From: an uncultured Opitutaceae bacterium
GTDB lineage: Bacteria > Verrucomicrobiota > Verrucomicrobiia > Opitutales > Opitutaceae
Direction of reading: 5' to 3'
Length of the DNA stretch: 64,000 nucleotides
Assembly (NCBI GenBank): GCA_903890485.1
Contig: CAITBM010000006.1
Location: 161,893-225,892, forward strand
Part shown: positions 32,961 to 41,642 of the stretch, in pieces
Layout of the letters: each line of letters starts with the position of its first letter
How positions within the stretch are numbered: position 1 is the first letter of the stretch
Translations under genes and position numbers: made by a program
The notes under the pieces: generated by a model
What the model was told of the DNA's origin: nothing
Seen by the model: only the letters and a program-made list of their open reading frames with translations
The model's database searches: none

Positions 32961-35537
32961 TTAGAGATGGAGCCGGAACGTGATCGACGATGAGATCGGC
33001 TTGCGGGGATAGATCACATCGTTACCTGCAAAGCTCACGTCGATCGGGTCCAGCACCCGCTGGTTCGTGATGTTCGAGATATTGAGGCGCACATCCCACT
33101 TCTTGCTGGGAACGTAGATGATGTAGCCATCGAGCTGGTACTCGTTCGGGATCTGGAGCGTGTCGTTGTCATTGGCATACTGCCTGCCGATGAAGTTCGG
33201 GCCGATTCCAAAACCGAGGCCGTTGCGCAGCTTATACGTGACGAAGAGGTTGGAAACGAGGGCAGGCACGCCCGGGGCCCGCATGCGCCCACCCGGAGGG
33301 GACCAGCCAGTGAAGTTCGTGGCGCCGATGCCGGTGCCGAAAGTCCCGTCGACCTTCGTCGTGGTGGCGTACGCATCGAGGTAATTCCCCGTCTCCTGGA
33401 AGAAATAGTCCCCGAAAGCCGTGGCGTTCTGGAACGTGAGGTTGAAGTTCACCGAAAGCGCCTTGGTGGGCTGGTAGACCAGGTCGAACTCGACACCATT
33501 GTCCTTGATCGTGAACGGAGGTCCCTTGATCTGCGACTCGATCTTGATCTGCTGGAACAGGGACACGCCCGCAAACAGGGTGTTGTGCAGGAAGCTGCCC
33601 TTGTAGCCGACCTCGTAGAGGGTGCTTCCGACGGAGATCGACTTGTCGACGTTCGCATTGCTGCCCGTCCCAAACACGCCTGGTCCGCTGAACGGGAAGC
33701 TGGTCCCGCTCTCGACGCCGCCGACGTTCGCCGCGCCGTGGATGGCGTCGACGCGGTCATAGGTCGCGTAGACCGACTGGGTATCGGTGATCTTGAAGAT
33801 CAGGCTCGTGAAGTACGAGGGGTCCCACTTCGCGGCGCTGTAGTGGTAGAGCTGCCCCTTACCGAAGTACATCGGTGACGTCGGGATGTAATCAAAGTAT
33901 GAGTCGTAGTAGCCGACCTGGGTCAGCGGGGGGTTCTCGGTGCTGGCGCTGATGTAGTCCTCGCGGAAGCCGAGGATCATGGAGATCCGGTCCGTGAACT
34001 TGACGTCATCCTGGGCGAAGAGGCCCAGGTCGTAGATCGTGGTCTGCTGCTGCTCGACCGAGGCGTAGCCCGGGGCCCCGGGCACCTGCGCACCGCCGCC
34101 GAAGGTCTTTCCCTCGTAGTAGTACCCCGGATAGGAGATATTGTTCAGCGTGAGCGGCAGCGACAGGTCGTAGTAGGGGAACGGCTCGGACTGGTAGTCA
34201 TCGTAGGCCGTGATGTTCGTGTACCGGAAGTCGACGCCCGTGATCACGCTGTTGGAGACCTTCCCCAGGTCGAAGCTCGTGTGGTACTCGGTCCGGTTTT
34301 GGAACGACTCCGTGTGGGGGTACCACTCGTCGTAGCCGTAGGTCTCGAACTTCCTCGAGCTCTCAAGCCCGTAGTAGGTGAGGTTCGTGACGCTCGAGTT
34401 GGCCGAGAGGTCCAGGGTCGTCTTCAGCTGGGTGTGGAACAGCTTGCCCCTGGCGGAATCGATGGGTCCCACGAGGGTCTTGTAAGCGGGCAGCTTGACC
34501 GTGTGCGCCTTTGTGGGGTCGACGATCGAATAGGTCCCGTCCGCAATCGTGGGGTACGGGTCGTTGGCGTTGGCGAAGATATCCACGCCGAACGGGAATC
34601 CGTACTGGGAGATGGAGGGGATCGCCGGGCCCGCGATATAGTTGCCGTTGTTGATGTAGTCCTGGGTGACCCGGTTCGCCCCGTTGATCTCGTTCGTGCG
34701 GTCGGCGTAGACCTGGCCCCACCATTCGAACTTGAGGTTGTTGCTCGGCCGGTAGGTCAGGGCCGCGTAGACGTCCTGCGTCTCGTCCTTCACGTTGATG
34801 TAGTAGGAGTCGCCGTAGCGGGCCAGGTAGCTCACGCGGTAGGCCAGCTTGTCGGAGATCGGGCCGCCGAAATCGATCGTGTACTCAGGGTTGGAATTGG
34901 AGTGGCCGCTCGTCCAGTAGCCCATCGTGACGGAGATGTCGTCGTGCTCGTGGTCAAAATAGGGCTGCTTCGAGACGAAGTTCACGTAGCCGCCCGGGCC
35001 GTTGCCCTGGGGACCGTAGACCGCGGAGCCGGGGCCCTTGACGATGTCCATGGCCTCGACGCCGTTGAAGGAGAGCGGAACGCTGTTGCGGGAATAGGGG
35101 ATCTGCTGGCCGTTCACGTAGATCTGCGCGTAATCGCCGCGGATCTGCGGGACGCCCGGGATGCCGTAGTCGGCAGCCGCGTAGACGCCCGGGGCAAACT
35201 GTCCGAAGTCCATGGCGTTCTTGACCTGCCGGTCGTCCATCCAGGCCTTGTTGACGCTCGAGACCGAGCGCGGGATGTCGATGATGCTGCGATCATCCCC
35301 ATAGACGCTGCTGATCGGTCTCACCGTCGGCAGGATCTGCTCGGTGATCGGGACGTCGCTCACCGTGTATTTCTCAAGCTTGGTGATGGCGCCGTTAGCG
35401 GAGGACGAAGCGGAGGAATTTCCCGAATCGGTCGGCGGAGGCGTTGAGGACTGGGCGCCGAGCGATGCCGCAAACGCGGCAACGATGCCCAGCAATGCGG
35501 GGCCCTTGGCGAGGAGCTTCTTGGTCGAGTGGTGCAT
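32961..35537 (-). CDS. TonB-dependent receptor (tandem copy 1)
   Basis: The 858-residue outer-membrane receptor has a signal peptide (MHHSTKKLLAKGPALLG... ending SLGA-QS), a Ser-rich stretch, a plug domain (about 55-185, with QIRGDYAQIYVNGQQI and KGPGSAVYGPQGNGPGGYVN) and a barrel to the C-terminal SSSITFRLHL. A good ribosome binding site (AAGGA, 9 nt) precedes ATG 35537. It follows the binding-protein gene by 114 bp on the same strand. Receptors of this general type import siderophores, vitamins or other scarce compounds; the adjacent THI5-type transporter points away from iron. Confidence 0.94.
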   Translation of the reverse strand: MHHSTKKLLAKGPALLGIVAAFAASLGAQSSTPPPTDSGNSSASSSANGAITKLEKYTVSDVPITEQILPTVRPISSVYGDDRSIIDIPRSVSSVNKAWMDDRQVKNAMDFGQFAPGVYAAADYGIPGVPQIRGDYAQIYVNGQQIPYSRNSVPLSFNGVEAMDIVKGPGSAVYGPQGNGPGGYVNFVSKQPYFDHEHDDISVTMGYWTSGHSNSNPEYTIDFGGPISDKLAYRVSYLARYGDSYYINVKDETQDVYAALTYRPSNNLKFEWWGQVYADRTNEINGANRVTQDYINNGNYIAGPAIPSISQYGFPFGVDIFANANDPYPTIADGTYSIVDPTKAHTVKLPAYKTLVGPIDSARGKLFHTQLKTTLDLSANSSVTNLTYYGLESSRKFETYGYDEWYPHTESFQNRTEYHTSFDLGKVSNSVITGVDFRYTNITAYDDYQSEPFPYYDLSLPLTLNNISYPGYYYEGKTFGGGAQVPGAPGYASVEQQQTTIYDLGLFAQDDVKFTDRISMILGFREDYISASTENPPLTQVGYYDSYFDYIPTSPMYFGKGQLYHYSAAKWDPSYFTSLIFKITDTQSVYATYDRVDAIHGAANVGGVESGTSFPFSGPGVFGTGSNANVDKSISVGSTLYEVGYKGSFLHNTLFAGVSLFQQIKIESQIKGPPFTIKDNGVEFDLVYQPTKALSVNFNLTFQNATAFGDYFFQETGNYLDAYATTTKVDGTFGTGIGATNFTGWSPPGGRMRAPGVPALVSNLFVTYKLRNGLGFGIGPNFIGRQYANDNDTLQIPNEYQLDGYIIYVPSKKWDVRLNISNITNQRVLDPIDVSFAGNDVIYPRKPISSSITFRLHL

Positions 35538-35651
35538 GAATGTTTTTCCTTAATGTTACCTGGCGAATGCAATTTCTGCATCTAATGGCGCAAAATGCCA
35601 GTCTGATATCAGACCGACGACAAACAGTTACCCCCAACGACTTAACTCACG

Positions 35652-36677
35652 CTACTGGGCTCCCTGCTGAAGATCGGCGGGCAGCAGGTCGAACCGGGCG
35701 AATTTCTCGATCGGGATCGGTTGCTGAACGATCTTCAACTGCACCAAGTCGTTCACCTGTTCCTCGAGGCGCTTGCGGGTCATGAGCCCGTTGCGCTCCC
35801 CGTCCTCGGGCTTGCCCTCGACGATGTGGGCGTCGTGCATGGCCTTGATCGAGTAATTCATGAACTCGTCCGAAATGTTGGGGTTGCTCTTGGCGATCAG
35901 CGCCTTGCCCGGAGCCGGGTCCCCGCCCATGAAATCCGCCCAGCCTCGGACCGACGCGGCGATAAAGGCCCGGACCTGGGCCTCGTGCCCCTTCAGGTAG
36001 CCCTGGGTCGTAAAGAGGATCCGATACGGCCGGAAGCCGGAGTCGGACATCAGGAGCGTCCTGGGATGCCCCCCGTTCTTCATCACGTAGTACGGCTCGT
36101 TCGTCACGAAGCACTGCTGGATGAAATCCTTGTCCGCCATGAACTGCGCGATGCCAAAGTTCGAGGGGATCAGGCGGAAGTCGATGTGGTAGTGGACCTT
36201 GATATAATCGATCCAGTTGGATCCCGGCACGCCCATGATGCTCTTGTCGTTCAGGTCGGCGAAGCTCCTCACGGAGCTTTCCTCGTGGACAAGGATGGCC
36301 TGTGGGTCCTTCTCCATGTAGACGCCAACGATGACAAACGGCAGGCCCTTGGACGCATAGACGGCGATGTCGTCGCTCCGGCCGACCGCGATGTCCACCT
36401 CCCCGGCAAGCATCACCTGAGGCACGAGGACCCCCGGGCCCCCGGCAATGATGTCCACGTCGATTCCCGCCTCCTTGTAGTAGCCCTTGGCCTCGGCCTG
36501 GTAGAAGCCCCCATGCTCGGCCTGCGGATACCAGTCGGTCTTGAAGCGGATCTTGGGGGCCCGGGCCGCGGCGTCCTCGGGAAGGTTTGCGGGGGCCGGC
36601 TTGGAGCACCCTGCAAGGACTGCAGCCGACGCCGACAGGAGAAAAAGGAGGCGCTTAAGGCGGGGTGAGGGTCGCAT
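35652..36677 (-). CDS. NMT1/THI5-type substrate-binding lipoprotein (paralogue C)
   Basis: A 341-residue lipoprotein (lipobox LAGC, Cys24). The domain begins KIRFKTDWYPQAEHGGFYQAEAKGYYKEAGIDVDI and includes AVGRSDDIAVYASKGLPFV, IMGVPGSNWIDYIKVHYHIDF and NEPYYVMKNGGHPRTL. It is the binding protein of the ABC transporter whose permease and ATPase genes directly precede it; its ATG overlaps the permease stop (ATGA). Family members bind pyrimidine (thiamine precursors), sulfonates, nitrate or aromatic acids. The ligand here cannot be told from sequence. Confidence 0.93.
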   Translation of the reverse strand: MRPSPRLKRLLFLLSASAAVLAGCSKPAPANLPEDAAARAPKIRFKTDWYPQAEHGGFYQAEAKGYYKEAGIDVDIIAGGPGVLVPQVMLAGEVDIAVGRSDDIAVYASKGLPFVIVGVYMEKDPQAILVHEESSVRSFADLNDKSIMGVPGSNWIDYIKVHYHIDFRLIPSNFGIAQFMADKDFIQQCFVTNEPYYVMKNGGHPRTLLMSDSGFRPYRILFTTQGYLKGHEAQVRAFIAASVRGWADFMGGDPAPGKALIAKSNPNISDEFMNYSIKAMHDAHIVEGKPEDGERNGLMTRKRLEEQVNDLVQLKIVQQPIPIEKFARFDLLPADLQQGAQ

Positions 36678-37492
36678 CAGGAGTCACCGTGACTGAAAGA
36701 ATCGTGCCACTTGTGGAGGGCGAGCCAACTGAGCGCGATCACCCCCATCACGAAGATGAAGCCCAGGAGGCACCCGACGGCCGCCGTCGCGAAGAGGGCC
36801 CCCATCTGGAACTGCGAGCTGTAGATGATCGTCAGGAATCCCAGGCCTCCCTGCCCGCCCGCGCTGTTGCCCGCGATGTAGTCGCCGACAATGGCCCCGA
36901 TGGGGGCCAGGGTGGCGGCGATCCGCAGCCCCGTGAAGAAGTAGGGAAGGGCCGCCGGAACCCGGAGGAAGAGGATCGTCTGCACCTTGGTCGCCTTGCA
37001 CATCTTGAAGAAGGCGACCAGGTTGGAGTCGGTCGAGATGAGCCCCTGGGTCGTGTTCACGACCATCGGGAAGAAGCAGATGAGGAACGTGATGATGACG
37101 ACGCTCTTCAGTCCCGGGCCGACCCAGAGGATCAGGATCGGGGCGATCACGATGATCGGGGTCATCTGCAGGATCATCAGGTACGGGTAGAAGCTCGCCC
37201 GGACGAGTGGCGAGAGCGAGAGGACCAGCGCGAAGAGGAAGCTCAGGCCCACGGCGAGCGCGAACCCGATCAGGGCCCCGCCGCCCGTGTTGAGCGCCGC
37301 GCCCCAGAGGGCCGGCCCCTTGTCCACGAAAGCGCGGGCCACCTCGTGCGGGGTCGGCAGGAGGAAGCGCTGGTCGGCGCTCAGGCTCATGCAGATGCCG
37401 TACCAGACGAAGATCATGGCCACCCCGGTCGCGAACGGCAGGAGCTTGCGGGCGATCACCGAGAGCGGGGTCTTTTTCCTCGTCGTGCCCAT
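36677..37492 (-). CDS. ABC transporter permease, NitT/TauT (ThiX/SsuC) type
   Basis: The 271-residue inner-membrane protein has about six hydrophobic segments and the binding-protein-dependent permease signature in its second half: the EAA-like loop reads FFKMCKATKVQTILFLRVPAALPYFFTGLRI, followed by APIGAIVGDYIAGNSAGGQGGLG. The first segment is LLPFATGVAMIFVWYGICM and FLLPTPHEVARAFVD is typical of the SsuC/TauC/ThiX group. It starts 1 bp after the ATPase stop codon and overlaps the binding-protein start. Confidence 0.94.
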   Translation of the reverse strand: MGTTRKKTPLSVIARKLLPFATGVAMIFVWYGICMSLSADQRFLLPTPHEVARAFVDKGPALWGAALNTGGGALIGFALAVGLSFLFALVLSLSPLVRASFYPYLMILQMTPIIVIAPILILWVGPGLKSVVIITFLICFFPMVVNTTQGLISTDSNLVAFFKMCKATKVQTILFLRVPAALPYFFTGLRIAATLAPIGAIVGDYIAGNSAGGQGGLGFLTIIYSSQFQMGALFATAAVGCLLGFIFVMGVIALSWLALHKWHDSFSHGDS

Positions 37493-37493
37493 G

Positions 37494-38270
37494 CTAGTGG
37501 AGGCGCTCGACCGAGCGCAGGATCTTCGAGACCTCGGCCACCATCTTCCCGAACGCCGCCGACTCGCGGGTCTCCTCGGTCCTCGGGTAGGGAAAGTCCA
37601 CCCTCACCTCGCTGTGGACCCGCCCGGGGTTGGCCGACAGGACAATGATCCGGTTCGAGAGGAACACGGCCTCCGAGACCGAATGCGTGACGAAGAACGC
37701 GGTCCAGGCGAGCTGCTGGCGGATGGCGAGGAGCTCCTCGTTCAGGTGGTCGCGCGTCATCTCGTCCAGGGCGCCGAAGGGCTCGTCAAGAAGCAGGATG
37801 CGGGGCGACACGCTGAGCGCCCGGGCGATCGAGACCCTCATCTTCTGCCCTCCCGAGAGCTGGCGGGGATAGTAGTCCATCCGGTCGGCAAGTCCCACAA
37901 GGGAGAGCGACTTCCTGACCACCTCGGCGCGCAGCTTAGCGTCCGAGCCGTGGAGCCGCATCGGGACCTCGACGTTCTGGGCCACCGTGCGCCAGGGCAG
38001 GAGCGTCGGCTCCTGGAACACGAACGCGAGCTTCTCGACGGCGTTCGCCGGCTCGAGACCGTCAACCACGATCCGCCCACCCGAGATCGGGTTGAGCCCG
38101 GAGATCAGCTTAAGTATGGTCGACTTTCCGCACCCGCTCGGCCCGATCAGCGTGATGAAGTCCCCGCGCTTGGCAGAGAAGCTGATCTTGTCGAGGATCA
38201 GCGGTCCCTCTCCGTAGCGCTTGTCGACGTCCCGGAGCTCGACGATCGGCAGTGGGGAGTCCTCGGTCAC
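37494..38270 (-). CDS. ABC transporter ATP-binding protein, NitT/TauT type
   Basis: The 258-residue ATPase starts with a GTG that overlaps the stop of the oxidase gene. Walker A is GPSGCGKST, the Q-loop FVFQEPTLLPW, the signature LSGGQKMR, Walker B ILLLDEPFGALDE and the H-loop FVTHSVSEA. It powers the adjacent permease. The frame is open much further upstream, inside the oxidase gene, but that part is a shadow. The two other binding proteins of the same family in this region lack an ATPase of their own and may share this one. Confidence 0.95.
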   Translation of the reverse strand: MTEDSPLPIVELRDVDKRYGEGPLILDKISFSAKRGDFITLIGPSGCGKSTILKLISGLNPISGGRIVVDGLEPANAVEKLAFVFQEPTLLPWRTVAQNVEVPMRLHGSDAKLRAEVVRKSLSLVGLADRMDYYPRQLSGGQKMRVSIARALSVSPRILLLDEPFGALDEMTRDHLNEELLAIRQQLAWTAFFVTHSVSEAVFLSNRIIVLSANPGRVHSEVRVDFPYPRTEETRESAAFGKMVAEVSKILRSVERLH

Positions 38271-39679
38271 AAGACGGCGGGCTCCGGCGCGAAGGGGTTG
38301 ATCGGGTAGGTCTTCATCTTGCCGGGATTGAGGAGCGAGAACGGGTCCACCTCGGCCTTGAACGCCCTCTTGTCGGCAATGTTCGGGTGGCGGCCGCCGT
38401 CCTCCAGGAGTACCGTGTGCGGGTTCGCGATGAAGACTCCGATCCGCTCGCAGGCGGCCAGGATCTCGTTCAGCCGCTCCTCGCCCTTGTAGAAGACGAT
38501 CGGGATGCCGCCCACCACGACCTCGTTCGAGCGGTTGATGACCTCGTTGCCCTTCATCATCTTCGCGTTGCCGGCCGTCCATTCCAGGTGGAAGAGGATT
38601 TCCCCGGGGAAAAGCCTGCGGAGCTCGGCGAACTGCTGGCGGAAGTTCGGGCCGAAACCGGACTGCAGGTAGGTGATCGTGGGATCCGCCTTGATCGCCC
38701 AGAGTGTCGTGTGGTTCCAGGTGTAGTCGGTGATGAACGGGGGCCTCGGCGGGTCGGTGAGGGGCTTGTTGAAGACGCAGTCGATCCCTGCAGCCTTGGC
38801 GTGCGCAATGACCTCCGCGGTCTGGGCCTTGTCGATCAGAAGAAAGGAGATGGAGTCGCCGTCCCTTAAGTGCTTGGCCAGGGGCTTGAAGTAGGAGGGG
38901 ATCGGCCACTCGAACTGAGTCACCAGCCGCTTGCGCCACTCCAGCCGGCGCGAGGCCTCGTCCGTCCAGTCGAGGAGCCTGTCCCAGTCGGGGGCGCTCA
39001 GGATCAGCTGGTCGTAGTCGATCTTCCGGGCGAGGCGCATCTCGATCTCAACCATGAACCCGGTCGTCCCGTAGGTGTGAAGCGCCTTCAGGGATTCCGC
39101 CTCCTCCAGGCGCACCAGGCGCGGGGACTCCTCGCACGTCATCATGGTCACCGATTTCACATTGCCCGGGGCGTTGATTCCGCCCCAGGTGATCGACCCG
39201 ATCCCCCCGGAGCCCCCGCAGAAGAACCCGCCCATCGTGGACTTCATCCAGGTCGAGGGCATGCAGCGCAGCTCCCAGCCGACCTTGCGTGCCTCCGTCT
39301 CGATGGTTCCCAGGCGGGCGCCCGCCTGGACGTGGGCCACACCGCCCTCGAGGGAGATGATCTTGTCCAGCCTGGAGAAATCGACCACCACGCCGCCGTA
39401 GAGCGGCACGCACTGGCCGTAGTTGCCCGTGCCCGCCCCCCTCGGGACGATGGGGACCCTTGCCGCACAGCAGGCGGAGACCACCTTCCTCAGTTCGTCG
39501 ATAGTCCCCGGGCGAACCGCCATGTCCGCGCGCTTCTCCTCAAGCTGCTTCTTCAAGACCGGCGAGTACCAGTAGTAGTCCTTTGAAAGGGTCTCGAGCG
39601 ACTCGCCCGCGTCGATCAGGTCGGCGGCACCGACGATCGAGCGAAGCTGGGACTTTAGGGCTTCGGTTTGGGATTCCAT
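38267..39679 (-). CDS. FAD-linked oxidase, GlcD/PCMH type
   Basis: The 470-residue protein has an N-terminal PCMH-type FAD-binding domain: RADMAVRPGTIDELRKVV, PIVPRGAGTGNYGQCVPLYG (pyrophosphate-binding), VVDFSRLDKII, HVQAGARLGTIE and GGFFCGGSGGIGSITWGGI. A C-terminal FAD-oxidase domain ends with FSLLNPGKM. No signal peptide is seen, so it is cytoplasmic or membrane-associated. It is the first gene of the operon oxidase-ATPase-permease-binding protein and is coupled to the ATPase by a GTGA overlap, so it probably acts on the imported compound. By family the substrate could be a 2-hydroxy acid or an alcohol. Confidence 0.9.
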   Translation of the reverse strand: MESQTEALKSQLRSIVGAADLIDAGESLETLSKDYYWYSPVLKKQLEEKRADMAVRPGTIDELRKVVSACCAARVPIVPRGAGTGNYGQCVPLYGGVVVDFSRLDKIISLEGGVAHVQAGARLGTIETEARKVGWELRCMPSTWMKSTMGGFFCGGSGGIGSITWGGINAPGNVKSVTMMTCEESPRLVRLEEAESLKALHTYGTTGFMVEIEMRLARKIDYDQLILSAPDWDRLLDWTDEASRRLEWRKRLVTQFEWPIPSYFKPLAKHLRDGDSISFLLIDKAQTAEVIAHAKAAGIDCVFNKPLTDPPRPPFITDYTWNHTTLWAIKADPTITYLQSGFGPNFRQQFAELRRLFPGEILFHLEWTAGNAKMMKGNEVINRSNEVVVGGIPIVFYKGEERLNEILAACERIGVFIANPHTVLLEDGGRHPNIADKRAFKAEVDPFSLLNPGKMKTYPINPFAPEPAVL

Positions 39680-39819
39680 CGTGGGACTGAAGCAAGAATG
39701 TTGCCATCAAAGTCTCCGCCGCAAGCCGTCGTTTGGATTAACTGACGACCTGGGGATGGAAGTCTTGCCCAAATTCGGGTGTGGCACATAGCGTGCTTCC
39801 CGCAGCTTTCCCCCAAGGC
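39680..39819. promoter_or_regulatory. Divergent intergenic region, oxidase operon / amidohydrolase
   Basis: This 140-bp region lies between the ATG of the oxidase operon (minus) and the amidohydrolase start (plus). It should carry promoters for both arms of the island. A moderately AT-rich stretch is present around 39690-39740, but I see no clear promoter pair, operator dyad or riboswitch such as a THI-box (no CUGAGA element). Confidence 0.4.
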
Positions 39820-41103
39820 ATGCTTTTACTCAAGAGGGCCCGCGTGCCCGCCGCAGTCCTCCCCCCGTCGGTCGCCCTGCCGCCGCCGGACCCGATTGAG
39901 CCGTCCGTGCTTTGCGACATCGAGATCGCGGGCTCGCGGATCACATCGGTGGGCCGCTCGGGGGGAAGCGCCCCCGCGGGGACCCAGACCGTGGACCTGG
40001 ACGGGGCCCTGGTCTTCCCGGGGTTTGTCGACGCCCACGTCCACCTGGACAAGACCCACACCTGGGACCGCGCGCCCAACCGGACCGGGACGTTCACGGA
40101 CGCCCTGGAGACGCTCCACAAGGACACGGTCAACTGGACGCGTCCGGACATCCTGCGCCGCGCGGGATTCGCGCTCCACTGCGCGTGGGAGCACGGCACC
40201 CGCGCGATCCGCACCCACGTCGACACCTGGCTACCCTTCGGCGAGGTGAACCACGCCGCCATGCAGGAGCTCAGGGAGGCCTGGAAGGGGCGGATCACGC
40301 TGCAGACCGTCCCGCTCACGAGCGTGGCCCACTACGGCGGTTCCCAAGGCGACCAGATCGCGGACCTTTCGCTCAAGTACGGCGCCTCGGCCCTGGGCGG
40401 CTGGACTCTCATGAACGCGGACCTTCCGGCACAGCTTGACCGGCTGATCGCGATCGCTCGCGACCGGGGCGTCGGGATCGACCTGCACGTCGACGAGAAC
40501 GCTAACCCGAGCGAGGAGGTGCTGCGGGCGACCGCGGAGGCCGTGATCCGAAACGGCTTCACCAACCCGGTCGTGTGCGGGCACTGCTGCAGCCTCGCCG
40601 TCCAGGAAGCCGAGCGCCAGCACTCGACCCTGGCCCTCCTGAAGGAGGCCCATGTCCGCGTCATCTCCCTGCCCCTGTGCAACCTCTACCTCCAGGACCG
40701 CCGCACGACGGGATTCCCGAGGACCCCGAGGTGGCGGGGCATCACCCTCATCCACGAGATGATGGACCTGGGGATAAAGGTGGCGTGCGCGAGCGACAAC
40801 GTCCGCGACGCTTTTTACGGCTTCGGCGACTACGATGCGGCGGAGGTGCTGATCCAGAGCCTGCGCCTCGCCCACCTGGACTCCCGCCTGCCCGAGGCCG
40901 TTCCGGTCGTGACCACCACGGCGGCAGAGATCATTGGCCTGCCGGAGGCCGGCCGCGTGGCCGCGGGCGCGGCGGCCCAGCTCGTGGTCTTTCCCGCCAA
41001 GTCCTTCAGTGAATTCCTGAGCCGCCCCGGTTCCCGCAGGAAACTGGTCGACGGCGAGAACATCCGCGACGCGAGGCCCCCCGGGTTCGAGGATCTCAGC
41101 TAG
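39820..41103 (+). CDS. Cytosine-deaminase-like metal-dependent amidohydrolase
   Basis: A 427-residue enzyme from the ATG at 39820; an in-frame GTG at 39781 would add 13 residues. Metal ligands of the cytosine deaminase branch are visible: DAHVHLDKTHTW (H73, H75), LHVDENANP with the HxDE pair (ligand His and catalytic Glu), VVCGHCC (His) and CASDNVRDAFYGFGDYD (Asp). TRAIRTHVDTW is also family-typical. It deaminates or hydrolyses a ring or amide C-N bond. It is divergent from the transporter operon and followed by the DUF2165 and amidase genes. Substrate inferred only as an N-containing, probably heterocyclic compound. Confidence 0.9.
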   Translation: MLLLKRARVPAAVLPPSVALPPPDPIEPSVLCDIEIAGSRITSVGRSGGSAPAGTQTVDLDGALVFPGFVDAHVHLDKTHTWDRAPNRTGTFTDALETLHKDTVNWTRPDILRRAGFALHCAWEHGTRAIRTHVDTWLPFGEVNHAAMQELREAWKGRITLQTVPLTSVAHYGGSQGDQIADLSLKYGASALGGWTLMNADLPAQLDRLIAIARDRGVGIDLHVDENANPSEEVLRATAEAVIRNGFTNPVVCGHCCSLAVQEAERQHSTLALLKEAHVRVISLPLCNLYLQDRRTTGFPRTPRWRGITLIHEMMDLGIKVACASDNVRDAFYGFGDYDAAEVLIQSLRLAHLDSRLPEAVPVVTTTAAEIIGLPEAGRVAAGAAAQLVVFPAKSFSEFLSRPGSRRKLVDGENIRDARPPGFEDLS

Positions 41104-41156
41104 CGTCGCCAGGGCCCCTTTCCCAAGATCGATCCCTCCATCCAACCCCCCATCCT

Positions 41157-41642
41157 ATGCAACTCAGACTCAGCAAGATCATCGTCACCTGCCTCTCGTT
41201 CACATTCCTGCTGGTCGTCGTGTTTGGCAACGTGACCGACCCCAACTCGAACTACCAGTTCGTGCGCCATGTGCTCAGCATGGACACGACCTTCCCCGGC
41301 AACACCCTCATGTACAGGGCCATCACGACCCCGATCCTTCACAAGGTCTTCTTTGCGACGATCATCGGCTGGGAAGCCCTCTGCTGCGCCCTGATCGGCC
41401 TCGGCACGCTCAAGCTCTGGAAGGCGCGCAAGGCGCCGCTCGCGGAATGGAAGAAGGCCAAGGGCACCGCGTCGCTCGGGCTCACTCTGGGGCTTATCCA
41501 GTGGTACTTCTTCTTCATGACGGTTGGTGGCGAGTGGTTCCTCATGTGGCAGTCGAAGATATGGAACGGCCAGGACGCGGCGGTCCGCATGTTCGTCTTC
41601 ATGGGCCTCTCCCTGATCTTCCTGAATCAGGCCGACGACTGA
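41157..41642 (+). CDS. DUF2165 small integral membrane protein
   Basis: The 161-residue protein has four hydrophobic segments (residues 7-25, about 65-85, 103-122, 135-155) and the conserved DUF2165 features NVTDPNSNYQFVRHVLSMD, then ITTPILHKVFFATIIGWEALC and WFLMWQSKIWNGQ near the C-terminus. Function unknown. It lies 53 bp behind the amidohydrolase and overlaps the 3' end of the amidase gene by 16 bp. Confidence 0.88.
   Translation: MQLRLSKIIVTCLSFTFLLVVVFGNVTDPNSNYQFVRHVLSMDTTFPGNTLMYRAITTPILHKVFFATIIGWEALCCALIGLGTLKLWKARKAPLAEWKKAKGTASLGLTLGLIQWYFFFMTVGGEWFLMWQSKIWNGQDAAVRMFVFMGLSLIFLNQADD

Noticed and set aside
37494..38939. Treating the ABC ATPase as a 481-residue protein
   Set aside because: The extra N-terminal 223 codons lie inside the oxidase gene in another frame and lack domain character; the GTG at 38270 gives a standard 258-residue ATPase with a GTGA overlap.
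39680..39819. Possible thiamine-pyrophosphate riboswitch for the THI5-type transporter
   Set aside because: The conserved CTGAGA and the partner helix elements of a THI-box are not seen on either strand, so there is no direct evidence for thiamine as the ligand.
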